The position numbers and the translations under genes are program-made. DNA of 64,000 nt, taken from assembly GCA_050300015.1 (NCBI GenBank), contig JBNKWZ010000027.1:124001-188000 (forward strand). The letters run 5' to 3'. This DNA comes from CAYZQH01 sp050300015 (GTDB lineage: Bacteria; Pseudomonadota; Gammaproteobacteria; Pseudomonadales; Cellvibrionaceae). Below the pieces are notes generated by a model, which saw only the letters and a program-made list of their open reading frames with translations, was not told the DNA's origin and did no database searches. This document shows, piece after piece, positions 34,648 through 42,664 of the stretch; positions within the stretch are counted from its first letter, which is position 1; each line of letters starts with the position of its first letter.

Positions 34648-35939
34648 AGTTCCATCCAAATAAAAACCGTGAATTGACGAACCATTCTATCCGTCAAGAT
34701 GTGTCGACGGCTCAATCGAGCGATCTCGACTATCTGGAAAAATATGAAATGGGGCGCCGCGACTTTCTTCTGGATGTGCTGGCCAAAGGCGGTTTGGCGA
34801 CGGCCTTAGGTATGGCCAGTTCGGCCTCTTGGGCAGACATTCAGCCCCCCGAAGATGAAGTAGTACGTATTGGCTACCTGCCCATTACCGATGCAACGGT
34901 TCTGCTTGTAGCACACGCAAAGGGGTTCTTTGCCGAGGAAGGCCTAAAAAGTGAAAAGCCCACATTGATTCGCGGCTGGTCACCCTTGGTGGAAGGTTTT
35001 GCTGCAGGCAAATTTAATCTCGTTCATTTGTTAAAACCTATCCCCATTTGGATGCGTTACAACAACGGGTTCCCTGTAAAAATTATGTCCTGGGCACACC
35101 TCAACGGCTCGGGCCTGGTGGTGGGGCGGCACACAAACATAACCCGCTTTCAGGAGCTTGGCGGTAAACAAGTCGCAGTGCCTTACTGGTATTCCATGCA
35201 CAATATCGTACTGCAAATGGGGCTACGCCACGCGGGTTTGAAGCCTGTTATCAAAGATCAAAGCGAGCCTTTAGCGGCCGATGAAGTGAATTTGCAGATC
35301 ATGCCGCCACCAGACATGCCTCCGGCGTTAGCCGCCCGCAAGATAGATGCATTTATCGTTGCCGAGCCCTTCAATGCCGCTGGCGAGATGTTGGCGGGCG
35401 GGACCATGTTGCGCTTTACCGGCGACATGTGGCGCAATCACCCTTGTTGTGTGGTTTGCATGAATGAGAACACCGTCAAAGGCAACCCGACCTGGACTCA
35501 GAAAGTGATGAACGCCATCGTCAAAGCGCAAGACTACGCGCAGCAAAACAAAAAAGAAGTGGCCCACTTGCTCTCGCGCAATGGTGAACGTTACTTGCCG
35601 ATGAAGGCCGACGTGGTGGAGCGGGCCATGACCCGTTACGACGAGCAAACCTACGCCAAACCCGATGCTATCCAAAACCCTCAGTGGGGCAGCGGCCGCA
35701 TTGATTTTCAACCCTGGCCTTTTCCATCGGCCACTAAGTTAATTGTCAATGAACTGAAAAATACATTGGTGGGAGGTGATGACAAATTTATTCAGGGGCT
35801 GGACGCCGAATTTGTCGCCAAGGACCTCGTGGACTACGACTTCGTGCGCGTAGCGATGGAGAAACACCAAGGCTGGAAGCTGGCACCGGGATTTAATGCT
35901 GAAAGCCCCTTTGAGCGCGAAGAGGTGGTGAGCTTATGA
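34644..35939 (+). CDS. ABC transporter substrate-binding protein with Tat signal
   Basis: Periplasmic binding protein of the NrtA/TauA (NMT1-like) family, 431 residues from the ATG that overlaps the ATPase stop. A longer frame starting nine codons earlier is unlikely. An unusual 37-residue polar leader precedes the twin-arginine pair Arg38-Arg39 (MGRRDFLLDVLAKGG) and a hydrophobic stretch ending SASWAD. The mature region begins VRIGYLPITDATVLLVAHAKG, and HLLKPIPIWMRYNNGFP with SWAHLNGSGLVVG resembles nitrate/bicarbonate/cyanate binders more than SsuA. The Tat signal suggests folding before export. The ligand is not deducible; operon context suggests a sulfur- and nitrogen-containing anion. 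Confidence 0.93.
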   Translation: MKFHPNKNRELTNHSIRQDVSTAQSSDLDYLEKYEMGRRDFLLDVLAKGGLATALGMASSASWADIQPPEDEVVRIGYLPITDATVLLVAHAKGFFAEEGLKSEKPTLIRGWSPLVEGFAAGKFNLVHLLKPIPIWMRYNNGFPVKIMSWAHLNGSGLVVGRHTNITRFQELGGKQVAVPYWYSMHNIVLQMGLRHAGLKPVIKDQSEPLAADEVNLQIMPPPDMPPALAARKIDAFIVAEPFNAAGEMLAGGTMLRFTGDMWRNHPCCVVCMNENTVKGNPTWTQKVMNAIVKAQDYAQQNKKEVAHLLSRNGERYLPMKADVVERAMTRYDEQTYAKPDAIQNPQWGSGRIDFQPWPFPSATKLIVNELKNTLVGGDDKFIQGLDAEFVAKDLVDYDFVRVAMEKHQGWKLAPGFNAESPFEREEVVSL

Positions 35940-36763
35940 ACACGGCAAACCCTGCGTTAGTCAGCGCGCAAACCCAGTCTCCACTGTTAAATGCTTTACT
36001 GTCTTTTATATCCAATCTGAGATTCCCGGCAATGGGTGTCGCCGGCCTGCTCCTTTTGTGGTGGCTCGCCGGGAAATCCCTCGAGAACAACCCTGATTTA
36101 ATAGCTTTCGCCAGTTTTGCGCCAGCGCCAACCTTTGACGCCTTGGGCTACCTGATCAGCAGCGGTGAAATCTGGCCCACCATTTTTGCCAGCTTGCAGC
36201 GCATACTTGCGGGCCTGTTTTGGGGGATAGTGATAGGTGTGCCGTTTGGAATTTTAATTGGCTACATCGATACCGCCTTAAAAGTCACGAATGTTCCGTT
36301 TCAGTTTTTGCGCATGATCAGCCCACTTGCGTGGATGCCCATCGCCGTGCTGGCATTTGAAAGCTGGAATTCGGCCATTATCTTTCTGATCGTAATGGCC
36401 ACCGTATGGCCCATCATGTTTTCCACCGCACACGGCGTGCGCAGGATTGACCCCAACTGGTTCAAAGTGGCGCGCAATCTGGGTGCCGACGGCCAGCAAA
36501 TGCTGCGTCGGATTATTCTGCCAGCGGTGATGAGTGACGTCATGGCGGGCATCCGCCTGGCTGTAGGCGTCGCCTGGGTCGTGTTGGTACCCGCAGAATA
36601 TCTTGGGGTCACCAGCGGTCTGGGATATGCCATCAATGATGCGCGTGACACGCTCGCCTACGACTCTCTGGCTGCCATCGTGCTTGTAATAGGGATGATC
36701 GGTTACTGCCTGGACTCCGTTTGCGGATTGTTGGTCAAAAAACTGAATTGGCATGTTGAATAA
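35936..36763 (+). CDS. ABC transporter permease (SsuC/TauC/NrtB type)
   Basis: Inner-membrane permease of 275 residues with about six membrane helices. The cytoplasmic coupling segment is ARNLGADGQQMLRRIILPAVMSDVMAGIRLAVGVAWVVLV, the EAA-loop pattern of the sulfonate/nitrate importer family. The ATG overlaps the binding-protein stop. Gene order ATPase, binding protein, permease is complete for a functional importer of the homodimer type. A sigma54-activator gene follows 105 bases later on the same strand. Confidence 0.95.
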   Translation: MNTANPALVSAQTQSPLLNALLSFISNLRFPAMGVAGLLLLWWLAGKSLENNPDLIAFASFAPAPTFDALGYLISSGEIWPTIFASLQRILAGLFWGIVIGVPFGILIGYIDTALKVTNVPFQFLRMISPLAWMPIAVLAFESWNSAIIFLIVMATVWPIMFSTAHGVRRIDPNWFKVARNLGADGQQMLRRIILPAVMSDVMAGIRLAVGVAWVVLVPAEYLGVTSGLGYAINDARDTLAYDSLAAIVLVIGMIGYCLDSVCGLLVKKLNWHVE

Positions 36764-36868
36764 CCTTCGAATGTTGGGCCACAACAATCGTCAACTGCGA
36801 GCCGCCAATCATAAAGCTTGCTTACAGTTTTCGCCCCCTGCAGAATAAAAGCGCTACGGTGATCGATC

Positions 36869-38527
36869 GTGACCAGAGATAAACCAGTAACCATAGCTTT
36901 CACGCAGAGGACATTTGACGAAACGATGCTCAATGACGTTAACGACGAATCTGACCTAACAGTCATCAACGAGGCAGCCAAGCTTATTGGCCAATCGGCG
37001 ACACCGGAAATCGCCATCGGTGGGATTTTGCGTTTAATGTCACAAATGCTCGGGCTCAACCGGGGCCGCGTGCTACAACCCTTGCCCTCTCAAGAGAAGA
37101 TGTGCATCCGCTACAGCTACGGCCTGACCGCAGCGGAGAGGGCAAAAGGCATTTACAGCATTGGCGAAGGTATCTCCGGTAAAGTCATGACCACCCGCAG
37201 AGAAGTGGTGGTGCAGAATGTGGACGAAGACTCGGACTTTCTTTTCCGCGCCGTGGATCGAACCACACTTCCGAAGGAGGTGGTGTCTTTTCTGGCTGTG
37301 CCCATTCTAGACGACAACATTCCGATCGGCGTACTCGGCTTTCACCGCTTACGCATGCGGCCTCGTTCATTCGACGCGGATCTTACCGTTATGCGCATTA
37401 TCGCCACTTTCGTGGCTCAAATTCTGCGGATAAACCAGTTATTTGACGAACGCACCGAGCGCTTGCAGCGGGAAAACGCCGAGCTTAAAGGCGCGCTCGA
37501 AAACCGTCGTACCGACCACGGCATTCTGGGGGAGAGCCCTTCGGTGCAGGCCGCGCTGGCCCAAGTGATGCAGGTGGCCGACACGCCGGTGACGGTGCTC
37601 TTATCCGGCGAGTCTGGTACGGGCAAGGAACGGTTTTCTCAGGTAATACACCTCAATAGCTCCCGAAAAGACAAGACTTTTGTGGCCATTAATTGTGCTG
37701 CCATTCCAGAACAATTGCTGGAATCGGAACTGTTTGGGCATGAGCGAGGGGCGTTCACTGGCGCAACTTCTAGCAAGCAGGGCAAAGTCGAGCTGGCTGA
37801 CGGTGGCACCTTGTTTTTAGATGAGATAGGCGATCTTAATCTTGAGCTGCAATCCAAGCTCTTGAGAGTATTGGAAAACCAGGTCGTGCAGCGGGTGGGC
37901 GGCGTAAAAAACATACCCGTTGACGTACGTATTATTGCAGCGACCCACAAAAACCTGCAGGAAGCCGTTAATCGCGGTGATTTTCGTCTGGATCTGTTTT
38001 ATCGCTTGAACGTGTTCCCCATTCATCTGCCAGCACTGCGTGAGCGCGATGGCGATGTACGTACTTTGGCTCGGCATTTTTTGATTAAGGCCAATCAGGA
38101 CTATCAGCGACATGTGGTTTTTGGCGTAGGAATATTGGGTAGGCTGGAGAGCTTTCGCTGGCCCGGCAATATCCGCCAGCTGGAAAACGTGATTAAACGA
38201 GCGGTTCTGACCGCTAAGGGCGGCACCATCACGATAGAAATTATTGAGGCCATTCTCAGGCAGGAATCGGTCATCCATGATCCTGCCGAGACCAGTACAG
38301 AGCACACCGGCCATGCCAGAGCAGTGCAGTCCCCCGTCTCCCCCTCGCATGCCTCCGATCATTTCGCTCAAGGCAGGTCATACAACTGGGTACGTGAAGA
38401 CGAGCATGACGCTCTGACGGATGCCTTACGACGCGCCCGAGGCAACAAAACCCAGGCTGCTGCATCGCTCGGTTTGACTGCACGCCAGTTCCGATATCGC
38501 TTGACCAAACTCGGCATTCAATCCTGA
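36869..38527 (+). CDS. Sigma54-dependent activator, GAF-AAA+-Fis (NifA/SfnR-like)
   Basis: Enhancer-binding protein that opens sigma54 promoters. A GAF sensor domain (about 35-190) is followed by the AAA+ domain: Walker A GESGTGKE at about 247-254, the sigma54-contacting loop GAFTGA at 294-299, and Walker B GGTLFLDEIGDL. A Fis-type helix-turn-helix (about 510-550, ALRRARGNKTQAAASLGLTARQFRYRL) ends the 552 residues. The frame opens with GTG at 36869; an ATG at 36926 is an alternative, and neither has a strong ribosome site. Two sigma54-type promoters with shared palindromes flank it, so it is the natural regulator of both operons. The signal sensed by GAF is unknown. Confidence 0.93.
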   Translation: MTRDKPVTIAFTQRTFDETMLNDVNDESDLTVINEAAKLIGQSATPEIAIGGILRLMSQMLGLNRGRVLQPLPSQEKMCIRYSYGLTAAERAKGIYSIGEGISGKVMTTRREVVVQNVDEDSDFLFRAVDRTTLPKEVVSFLAVPILDDNIPIGVLGFHRLRMRPRSFDADLTVMRIIATFVAQILRINQLFDERTERLQRENAELKGALENRRTDHGILGESPSVQAALAQVMQVADTPVTVLLSGESGTGKERFSQVIHLNSSRKDKTFVAINCAAIPEQLLESELFGHERGAFTGATSSKQGKVELADGGTLFLDEIGDLNLELQSKLLRVLENQVVQRVGGVKNIPVDVRIIAATHKNLQEAVNRGDFRLDLFYRLNVFPIHLPALRERDGDVRTLARHFLIKANQDYQRHVVFGVGILGRLESFRWPGNIRQLENVIKRAVLTAKGGTITIEIIEAILRQESVIHDPAETSTEHTGHARAVQSPVSPSHASDHFAQGRSYNWVREDEHDALTDALRRARGNKTQAAASLGLTARQFRYRLTKLGIQS

Positions 38528-38783
38528 GGCCTTGCTCTTCCCAACCCAAGTTAGCGCTGGTTAGAATTAGCCAACGCCAATATTCCTCACCAGCAGGCAA
38601 GCGCACCCTATTTCTTAACCGTTAGGGAACCTCTAATTAAGCCCCGATAGCTTCTGGCATTCAGTACTGTTCGAGATCAAGCCTGAGACTGGCAGTGTGC
38701 CTCGTTTGGTCATCCTTAATCCAGCCAACATTCATTTGTCCAATGCGCCTGACACTTGCAAGATGACAATCTAAAAAGGCACC
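38528..38783. other. Intergenic region after the activator gene
   Basis: No gene. It leads into the control region of the second operon. Half-sites resembling the activator motif (for example ATGACAAT near 38763) are scattered before the palindrome at 38784. Confidence 0.4.
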
Positions 38784-38794
38784 TGACATTGTCA
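38784..38794. promoter_or_regulatory. Activator site candidate TGACATTGTCA
   Basis: Perfect 11-bp palindrome containing GACATTGTC, the complement of GACAATGTC found at 33658 and 38940. It lies about 100 bases before the sigma54-type promoter at 38894. An AT-rich stretch (about 38820-38890) that could bend or bind IHF lies between them. Confidence 0.65.
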
Positions 38795-38893
38795 AACATT
38801 GGCATGTTTAGCGCCGGCTAAAAACGTATAAATAAAATAACGTTTAACGCTTAAGTTATTGTATTTATTACTTTTAATAAATTATTTCTGTAG

Positions 38894-38913
38894 TTGGCAT
38901 CCGCCGTGCTCTA
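38894..38913 (+). promoter_or_regulatory. Sigma54-type promoter of the sulfur/cyanate operon
   Basis: TTGGCA-N6-GTGCTCTA, the same as the promoter at 33734, with GG and GC ten bases apart. The start point would be near 38921, before the OsmC gene at 38980. An alternative TTGGCATG at 38800 has a poor -12 element. Confidence 0.8.
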
Positions 38914-38936
38914 GTACCAGGCAAACCAGATTCAGT

Positions 38937-38951
38937 TTCGACAATGTCGAA
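38937..38951. promoter_or_regulatory. Palindrome TTCGACAATGTCGAA in the leader
   Basis: A 15-bp inverted repeat around one base, containing GACAATGTC (38940-38948). It lies just downstream of the predicted transcription start, where a bound protein could block transcription or a second activator dimer could sit. Confidence 0.55.
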
Positions 38952-38979
38952 CTCAATCATCAACCACCTGGAGGACACA

Positions 38980-39531
38980 ATGACCAACTCAGCAACCGCA
39001 ACCAATACCGTTTCCACTTATCTGCGCCCAATCGACCGTGATGGCTTACTGGCTTTTGCCGACAAGGGCCGTAACAACCCAAATAACCGCGGTACCAACA
39101 AAGTTCACACCGTTACCGATGGTCAATACCGCACCGTTAGCCATGTGAATCAGCATGAAGTTGTCGTGGACGAGCCGCTGCATTTGTTTGGCGAAGACAC
39201 GGCACCAGCACCCGGAGAAATTGTGCTATCTGGCCTTGGTGGCTGTCTGGCGGTTGGAATTACTGCAGTAGCGACCTGGAAACAGGTAAAGCTTTCCAGA
39301 CTGGAAATCTTTCTGGAGGCAGACATTGGCAACACTGCGGCCTGGGGCGCAGGTGGTGCCGACCGTACCCCTGAAGACATGGGGTTCCAAGAGATCCGAG
39401 TGAAAGTATTGGTGGAAGGCGATGCCAGTCGGGAAGAGTTGGATGAAATCGTTCAGCGCGCCAACTACTTTTCGCCAGTGGCCAACACGTTGCGCAACCC
39501 AATCCCATTCAGCATCAGCTTGATGGATTAA
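38980..39531 (+). CDS. OsmC-family protein with a single cysteine
   Basis: The ATG at 38980 is chosen because GGAGG lies six bases before it; the in-frame ATG at 38944 overlaps the leader palindrome. The 183-residue protein has the OsmC core: the reactive-cysteine helix GLGGCLAVGITAVATWK and the C-terminal RANYFSPVANTLRNPI. In hydroperoxide-reducing OsmC/Ohr proteins the latter motif is CPV; here it is SPV, and the protein contains only one Cys in total. Thus a two-cysteine peroxidase cycle is not possible within the chain. A role as a sulfur or thiol carrier is an inference from the sulfur-related neighbours. First gene of the six-gene operon. Confidence 0.9.
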   Translation: MTNSATATNTVSTYLRPIDRDGLLAFADKGRNNPNNRGTNKVHTVTDGQYRTVSHVNQHEVVVDEPLHLFGEDTAPAPGEIVLSGLGGCLAVGITAVATWKQVKLSRLEIFLEADIGNTAAWGAGGADRTPEDMGFQEIRVKVLVEGDASREELDEIVQRANYFSPVANTLRNPIPFSISLMD

Positions 39532-39559
39532 TCACTAACCACCAATCGGAGAACGCACC

Positions 39560-40690
39560 ATGACATACCCAGTAGACAACACCTGGAATGACGTGAGCCG
39601 CGTAAGGCAAGAGGTGGCCAGCATTTCACAAGCTCGCCTGGCGCCAAACGCGAACCGTATCGATCAGGAGGGTTACTACCCGCTGGATATTTTAGCGGAG
39701 TTGGGCCAGGCAGGCGCGTTTGCCCTGCACCTGGACCGCTATGGCCAACGCTTCGACGCAGCGCTCGCCAATATGCATGAAATTACCCGTCACTGTGGCG
39801 CCACCGGCTTTATCACGTGGTGTCACGATGTCTGTGGTTTGTATATGGAGCGCTCCGAAAACCCGGCACTGCTAGCAAGACTGTCCGAGCATTCCGCAGG
39901 CCAGAGCTTTGGCGGTACAGCGCTTTCCAACCCAATGAAAGCGTTGACGGATATCGAAGCCATGGCACTTGAGGCTACACCATGTCCAGGTGGTTACCGC
40001 GTGCGCGGAGTGCTGCCATGGGTGAGTCACATCCGCCCTGGACAATATTGCGGGGCTATCGCCTCCATCAAGCGTAATAAGGGTAGTACACCTCGCGAAA
40101 TGATGTTCCTGCTGGATATTGACGAACGGGTGGAATTGCGCAAATGCCCTGAGTTTTCGGGTATGGAGGGCACTAGCACCTGGTCGCTGTTTTTGAAAGA
40201 CTACTTTGTCAGTCAAGACCAAATCATTGCCGACCCAGCCCAACCCTTCATTCAAAAAATACGCGGTGCTTTCATTCTATTGCAGATGGGGATGGGGAGC
40301 GGCGTTATTCAAGCATCCATCGATGCCTGTCGCGAAGTGGAAACCTCTCTGGGCCATGTAAACCAGTACCTGCATCACCGCCCGGATGAATTGCAAGCCG
40401 AGTTTGACGAGCTCAGTGGTCGGGTTAAGCACTTGGCACAAACGCCCTACGAGTCCGATAAGGACTTCTTCTTAAATGTTCTGGATGCACGCACTCACGG
40501 TGCAGAGCTCGCGCTCAAGGCGTCGCAATCCGCACTTCTGCATCAAGGCGCGAGGGGTTACTTAATGAAAAGTAAACCGCAACGGCTCATCCGCGAAGCG
40601 CACTTTGTTGCCATTGTTACCCCAGCCATCAAACACTTGCGCTGGGAAATGGCAAAGCTGATGCAAGACCCCTTACCCAAGCAAGCTTAG
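39560..40690 (+). CDS. Acyl-CoA dehydrogenase-like flavoprotein, probable monooxygenase
   Basis: Flavoprotein of the acyl-CoA dehydrogenase fold, 376 residues: helical N-terminal domain, beta domain around GYRVRGVLPWVSHIRPGQYCG, and C-terminal helical bundle (LDARTHGAELALKASQSALLHQGARGYLMKS). In sulfur-starvation loci such proteins (SfnB, DszC-like) act as reduced-flavin-dependent monooxygenases instead of dehydrogenases. I do not see fatty-acid genes here, and an adjacent rubredoxin-FAD reductase could supply electrons. GGAG before the ATG, 28 bases after the OsmC stop. The exact reaction and substrate are unknown. Confidence 0.85.
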   Translation: MTYPVDNTWNDVSRVRQEVASISQARLAPNANRIDQEGYYPLDILAELGQAGAFALHLDRYGQRFDAALANMHEITRHCGATGFITWCHDVCGLYMERSENPALLARLSEHSAGQSFGGTALSNPMKALTDIEAMALEATPCPGGYRVRGVLPWVSHIRPGQYCGAIASIKRNKGSTPREMMFLLDIDERVELRKCPEFSGMEGTSTWSLFLKDYFVSQDQIIADPAQPFIQKIRGAFILLQMGMGSGVIQASIDACREVETSLGHVNQYLHHRPDELQAEFDELSGRVKHLAQTPYESDKDFFLNVLDARTHGAELALKASQSALLHQGARGYLMKSKPQRLIREAHFVAIVTPAIKHLRWEMAKLMQDPLPKQA

Positions 40691-40708
40691 TAATAGCAGG
40701 AGCCAACC

Positions 40709-42052
40709 ATGAACGACTCGATTCCAGAATACAAACAGTACATTTGTCGTGCCTGCGGTTTAATTTATGACGAGGCCGAGGGTGACCCGGATAGCGGTTT
40801 GGCCCCCGGCACGCGCTTTGAGGATATTCCCGACGATTGGGAGTGCCCTTTGTGCGGTGTCACCAAAACCGATTTTGAATTGTTCGAAAAACGCCAACCC
40901 ATTGCTGCATCGCCTGCCCAAACCTGTATGCAGGAGACGGGTGTTGTAGTGCTGGGTGCAGGTCTTGCGGGTTGGGCCGCGGTAGAAGCCATACGTGAGC
41001 GGGATGCCAACGTTCCTATTACGCTGGTAAGCGCTTGTAGCGGTGATCGGTACCACAAACCAGAACTGTCGGTGGCATTAAGTCGCGGACTGAGTGTCAA
41101 AAAACTGGTGCGGGAAACCGCGCTTGAAGCGGCCGCCCGGTTAAATGTGCACTTACTGAACCACACCTTTGCATCTGGTCTTAGCCCTGTTTCACGCCAA
41201 TTGCGCACCACCCGGGGTACCTTGCAATACACCCGTCTGGTGATCGCTCAAGGCGCACGTGCACGATTGCCAGAAGGGCTCAACGCAGACCACTGTTGGC
41301 GGATTAACGATCTGCGGTGCTGGAGTGCTCTAGCCCAACAATTACAAACGGGTAAACAAAAAGTACTGATTATCGGTGCGGGCATGATCGGTTGTGAGTT
41401 GGCGGAGGATATCGCCGGTGCCGGGCACTCGGTCACCCTGAGTAATCGCAATGCCTACCCACTTATGGAAATGCTGCCGAAAAAAGCCGGCGAGCGTCTG
41501 CTGTCCAGTTTGATTGGGCAGGGCATCATTCACAGAGCCTGCAGTGAAATCACAACCGTAACACGTGATAGCGCGGGCAAACCGTTGGTGCATTTTTCTG
41601 ACGGACAAAGGGAAGCTTTCGACCAGGTAATCGCAGCCACCGGCTTACTAACCGAAAACCGCCTAGCGGAGCAGGCTGGCCTAGCATTTGACGGTGGTGT
41701 TGTGGTTAACCCACAAACACTGCGTACCAGCTCGGAACATATATATGCCTTGGGCGACTGCATTAGCATTGACGGCAGGCCCTGCCGATTTATTGAGCCG
41801 ATTGTGCATCAAGCACGAGTGATTGCCCAGGGCGTACTCGACCTCCCCGCTGAGCAGTATCAGCATCAGGCACCCGTGGTGCGCTTGAAAACCCCTTCTC
41901 TACCTGTGGTACTACATGGATTGCCGAGCCCCGATCTTAGCTGGGAGACGACGTTAGAAACACCCCACGAACTGGTGATGCAGCAGTGTGTAGATGGTCA
42001 GGTAAAAGCACAGCTGCGCCTACAACGCCCAAGTAAAAATCAGGCGGCGTAG
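40709..42052 (+). CDS. Rubredoxin fused to FAD-dependent NAD(P)H oxidoreductase
   Basis: A 447-residue electron-transfer fusion. Residues 1-56 are a complete rubredoxin with iron ligands Cys13, Cys16, Cys46 and Cys49 (YICRACG, WECPLCG). From about residue 78 a rubredoxin-reductase-like flavoprotein follows: FAD loop VVVLGAGLAGWAA, NAD(P) loop VLIIGAGMIGCELAEDI near 218-232, and the late FAD motif YALGDCISIDG. Alkane systems carry these as separate RubA and RubB proteins. The fusion should pass electrons from NAD(P)H to a terminal oxidase or monooxygenase, most simply the product of the gene before it (18-base gap). Confidence 0.93.
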   Translation: MNDSIPEYKQYICRACGLIYDEAEGDPDSGLAPGTRFEDIPDDWECPLCGVTKTDFELFEKRQPIAASPAQTCMQETGVVVLGAGLAGWAAVEAIRERDANVPITLVSACSGDRYHKPELSVALSRGLSVKKLVRETALEAAARLNVHLLNHTFASGLSPVSRQLRTTRGTLQYTRLVIAQGARARLPEGLNADHCWRINDLRCWSALAQQLQTGKQKVLIIGAGMIGCELAEDIAGAGHSVTLSNRNAYPLMEMLPKKAGERLLSSLIGQGIIHRACSEITTVTRDSAGKPLVHFSDGQREAFDQVIAATGLLTENRLAEQAGLAFDGGVVVNPQTLRTSSEHIYALGDCISIDGRPCRFIEPIVHQARVIAQGVLDLPAEQYQHQAPVVRLKTPSLPVVLHGLPSPDLSWETTLETPHELVMQQCVDGQVKAQLRLQRPSKNQAA

Positions 42053-42138
42053 CGTTGTTCATTCACAAAACGCATTCATCGAAACAATTCGACGATTTAA
42101 CCAACATTATTTTTAATCCTGCATAAGAGAGACTTTTT

Positions 42139-42588
42139 ATGATCAGCGACCGACAACAAGTCACCCAGATGATTCTTGCAGCCAAAGTGAACAAGGGTCT
42201 ATTGTGGAAAGACGTAGCGGCAAAAGTGGGGCTTTCTAAAGAGTGGACCACCTCTGCTTGTCTTGGCCAAATGGCGATGACCCAACAGCAAGCCGAAACC
42301 GTTGGCGATATTTTCGGACTTTCTGAGGAGGCCATGGCTTGGCTGCAAGTTGCGCCCGATAAAGGATCGCTTCCCACGGCAGTGCCAACCGATCCGTTGA
42401 TTTATCGTTGGTACGAAGTGGTAAACGTTTACGGCAGCACCATCAAAGAACTCATCCATGAAGAATTCGGCGATGGCATCATGAGCGCCATCGATTTTTC
42501 AATGGATATCAAGCGCGAGACGGACCCCAAAGGCGACCGGGTGAACGTGGTGTTCTCGGGCAAGTTTCTACCGTATAAGAGCTACTGA
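42139..42588 (+). CDS. cynS: Cyanate hydratase (cyanase)
   Basis: Converts cyanate and bicarbonate to ammonia and two carbon dioxide. The 149 residues fit the family exactly. The N-terminal half is a helix-turn-helix-like dimerisation domain. The C-terminal catalytic domain contains Arg90, Glu93 and Ser116 (YRWYEVVNVYGSTIKELIHE, GDGIMSAIDF), with the same spacing as the E. coli catalytic triad Arg96, Glu99, Ser122. It is fourth in the operon, 86 bases after the rubredoxin fusion, with GAGAGA before the ATG. CynR and CynT, the usual partners, are absent; the neighbours instead concern sulfur oxidation. Confidence 0.97.
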   Translation: MISDRQQVTQMILAAKVNKGLLWKDVAAKVGLSKEWTTSACLGQMAMTQQQAETVGDIFGLSEEAMAWLQVAPDKGSLPTAVPTDPLIYRWYEVVNVYGSTIKELIHEEFGDGIMSAIDFSMDIKRETDPKGDRVNVVFSGKFLPYKSY

Positions 42589-42664
42589 GTACAGCTAAAT
42601 ATCCAAGGGCAAACTTCATGGGTGTACCCATCTGGCAATAGAACGTCTGTTTAAGGGCCAACAC

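Noticed and set aside
38800..38817. TTGGCATG as another sigma54 promoter
   Set aside because: The GG-N10-GC spacing is met but the -12 block is poor, while the site at 38894 matches the paired promoter.
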